The notes beneath the pieces were generated by a model, which did no database searches, was not told the DNA's origin, and saw only the letters and a list, made by a program, of their open reading frames with translations. This document shows positions 62,243 to 64,000 of a DNA stretch of 64,000 nucleotides, piece after piece. The DNA is from Malurus cyaneus samueli (lineage: Eukaryota; Chordata; Aves; Passeriformes; Maluridae), in the NCBI GenBank assembly GCA_009741485.1, contig CM019216.1, positions 49,209,248-49,273,247 of the forward strand. The letters run 5' to 3'. A program made the translations under genes and the position numbers. Numbering within the stretch: position 1 is the stretch's first letter; each line of letters begins with the position of its first letter.

Positions 62243-64000
62243 CTGAAAAGACAATAGAACCTTCCATTAAACCATGGTACTGTAAGGAACTTTATAGCAA
62301 AGCCCCCATATTTATCTTCCGTTTTGAATGCTGCTTCACTCAGTAGCACTGATTAGAAAGATTCTACTAAGGTGTGTTGGTAGAAAAGTGCTGAGTCGCC
62401 TAGTGTGATAATTCACATACCATAATTGCCACAAGGAAAAGGCTGTTACCATTCACAAACTCTCTGCCACAGTTTTAATGTGTGGCTTCCACCCATGTTT
62501 GGTACTGGAAGAGATCTCCCAAGATCAGTGGCCCTGCCCTGAGCTGAAAGCTGCATGGGTGTTTTCCAAGTCATATCAGCACACTAAGTGGTGGACACAA
62601 CTGTGATCGGATGGATAGGGAACGTGGGGGAATGTGAGGGACACAGAGTGTTCTGGCTATGTTACAGCCTATTAAAGTATATTATTGGAAGGAGGGGAAG
62701 TGAAATCTCATCACATACAGTGTCATCTGCACTAGAGCAGACTCTTTTGGTTCTCAGACAAGTGGAATTCTCTGTGACTGGAGTGATAAATCAGTGCTGC
62801 AGAATGGCATTATTTGGCAGTGTCCTGTCACCCTCTTCTTCCATGCTATCTGCTGAGATCCAGTGACTTCATTAGTAAATGAGAAGGTGTTAATGCTGGT
62901 CACCCAGCACATTCCAACTAGGAACTGTGGTAAATAATAAATTAGAAAAAATAGCAACATCATAAAAATCTCTTCTGCTTACAGTATAATTTCGAGTGCC
63001 AAGAATCCCACAGCTCTTTATAAACATTCATTCTTAACTTGCTCTCAGGCAGAAACCCACAAGCACCTCTGAACAGCCATCTGCCTGCCCTCTCACAGTG
63101 CACAAGGCCATCATCACAGCCTTTGGAAGGACAGTGGAAAACAATAACAGCATGAAGAACATGTGGCCCTTTCAAGGCTAGTGTAGTGCATTAGAAGTAT
63201 TCTCACGTTCAGAGACTTAACACTTGACCTCATCCTGGGTTTTCGAATTTCACTCCCAAAGCCCAGCTGTTCATGGAAACTGAGGGCTGAACTTTGCCAT
63301 TTCCAAGAAATAAGAGCCTCACACAGATTCAGCAGAGCAGTAAGAAGGAAGGATACCACTCAATAATAATAACATCATCTTCTAAACCCTACAGATCTTC
63401 CTGAAGGAATTAAGTTAAGTTTGTTGGGCTAGAGAAAATTGCCAAATTAAAATACAAGCTGACAAGTTTAATTGAGGAAGTCCTTCTACAGATGATGGCA
63501 TTTAAAAGGTATCTATCTATCCTTTTCTGCAGCCATGTGGCTTTTGGAGAAGAAATGTCAGGCATCTGAAATCAGCAGCAGCTATAGACACAGCATAAGA
63601 AAGCACCTTAGGATTCCAATAACCTTGGGGTACCATGTGCAATTTAGTTTGGCCCTGCAAATTGCTTCATTCCCTTCCCCTCAGCCCCATTCCATTCTTT
63701 ATCTCTTTTTCTGTCTCTGTCATGATTTCCTAATCTATATGCTAATAAAGAATATGACGAAAACAGTCTTTTCTGACATTGTCAGGTCTACTAATAGCCA
63801 GAATACCTTTCCATTATGGTCATTCCAAAACAGCTGTTATACCTAAGAAAATGAAATTCCACCACATGCACAGATCACATTACTAACTTTTGAAGCATTC
63901 TCAGCTTGGCAGTGAAATTAGGGAAGACTGCACAGAAAAGTCCTTACACAAAAGACAAAATGTGGCACCAAAGTCTGCAAAAATAAATTTTTTTTTTTTA
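62243..64000 (-). other. KIAA0408: KIAA0408 upstream intron (partial)
   Basis: The intron preceding the 62242..61901 exon, running off the right edge. I looked on the minus strand for the N-terminal coding exon and did not find it. No repeat other than a short terminal T run is recognised. Confidence 0.7.

Overview
This window looks like vertebrate nuclear DNA from a bird. The coding sequence is split by GT-AG introns and there is a single CpG-island promoter. Fragments of the CR1 LINE family carry the 3' end typical of birds, the intergenic DNA is AT-rich and CpG-poor, and there are long A/T tracts and microsatellites. The species cannot be named from the sequence.

Two genes are supported, both on the minus strand. 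On the left is the 5' part of ECHDC1 (ethylmalonyl-CoA decarboxylase). It has one coding exon (3163..2942), a long upstream intron (3164 to about 9550) and a probable promoter in the CpG island at about 9560-10065. The rest of ECHDC1 lies beyond base 1. On the right are the last four coding exons of KIAA0408 (62242..61901, 61556..61477, 60260..58886, 57005..56835). They join in frame to 655 codons plus a stop; the N-terminal exon or exons lie beyond base 64000. From memory, human chromosome 6q22.33 has ECHDC1 and KIAA0408 neighbouring each other in the same orientation, so the window fits conserved synteny.

Between the ECHDC1 promoter and the KIAA0408 stop codon are about 46 kb (10.1-56.8 kb) where I see no convincing protein-coding gene. 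This interval holds CR1 remnants (13.1 and 26.9-27.3 kb), a MIR/CORE-SINE-like relic (41.4 kb) and a weaker one (44.8-45.05 kb). It also holds a small palindromic repeat of a type old in amniotes (14.7 kb), a GATA microsatellite (20.1 kb), a TG microsatellite (17.1 kb) and several A/T-rich tracts. A few short structured or motif-rich patches could be regulatory. Part of the right end is probably KIAA0408 3' UTR.

The two genes have no known shared pathway: ECHDC1 is a cytosolic metabolite-repair enzyme and KIAA0408 is poorly characterised. I found no RNA gene, CRISPR array, intact transposon or endogenous retrovirus, and nothing that amounts to a new biological system. The most useful results are the KIAA0408 exon structure, including a 56-codon terminal exon encoding a PDZ-ligand-like C-terminus, and a possible shorter KIAA0408 isoform.
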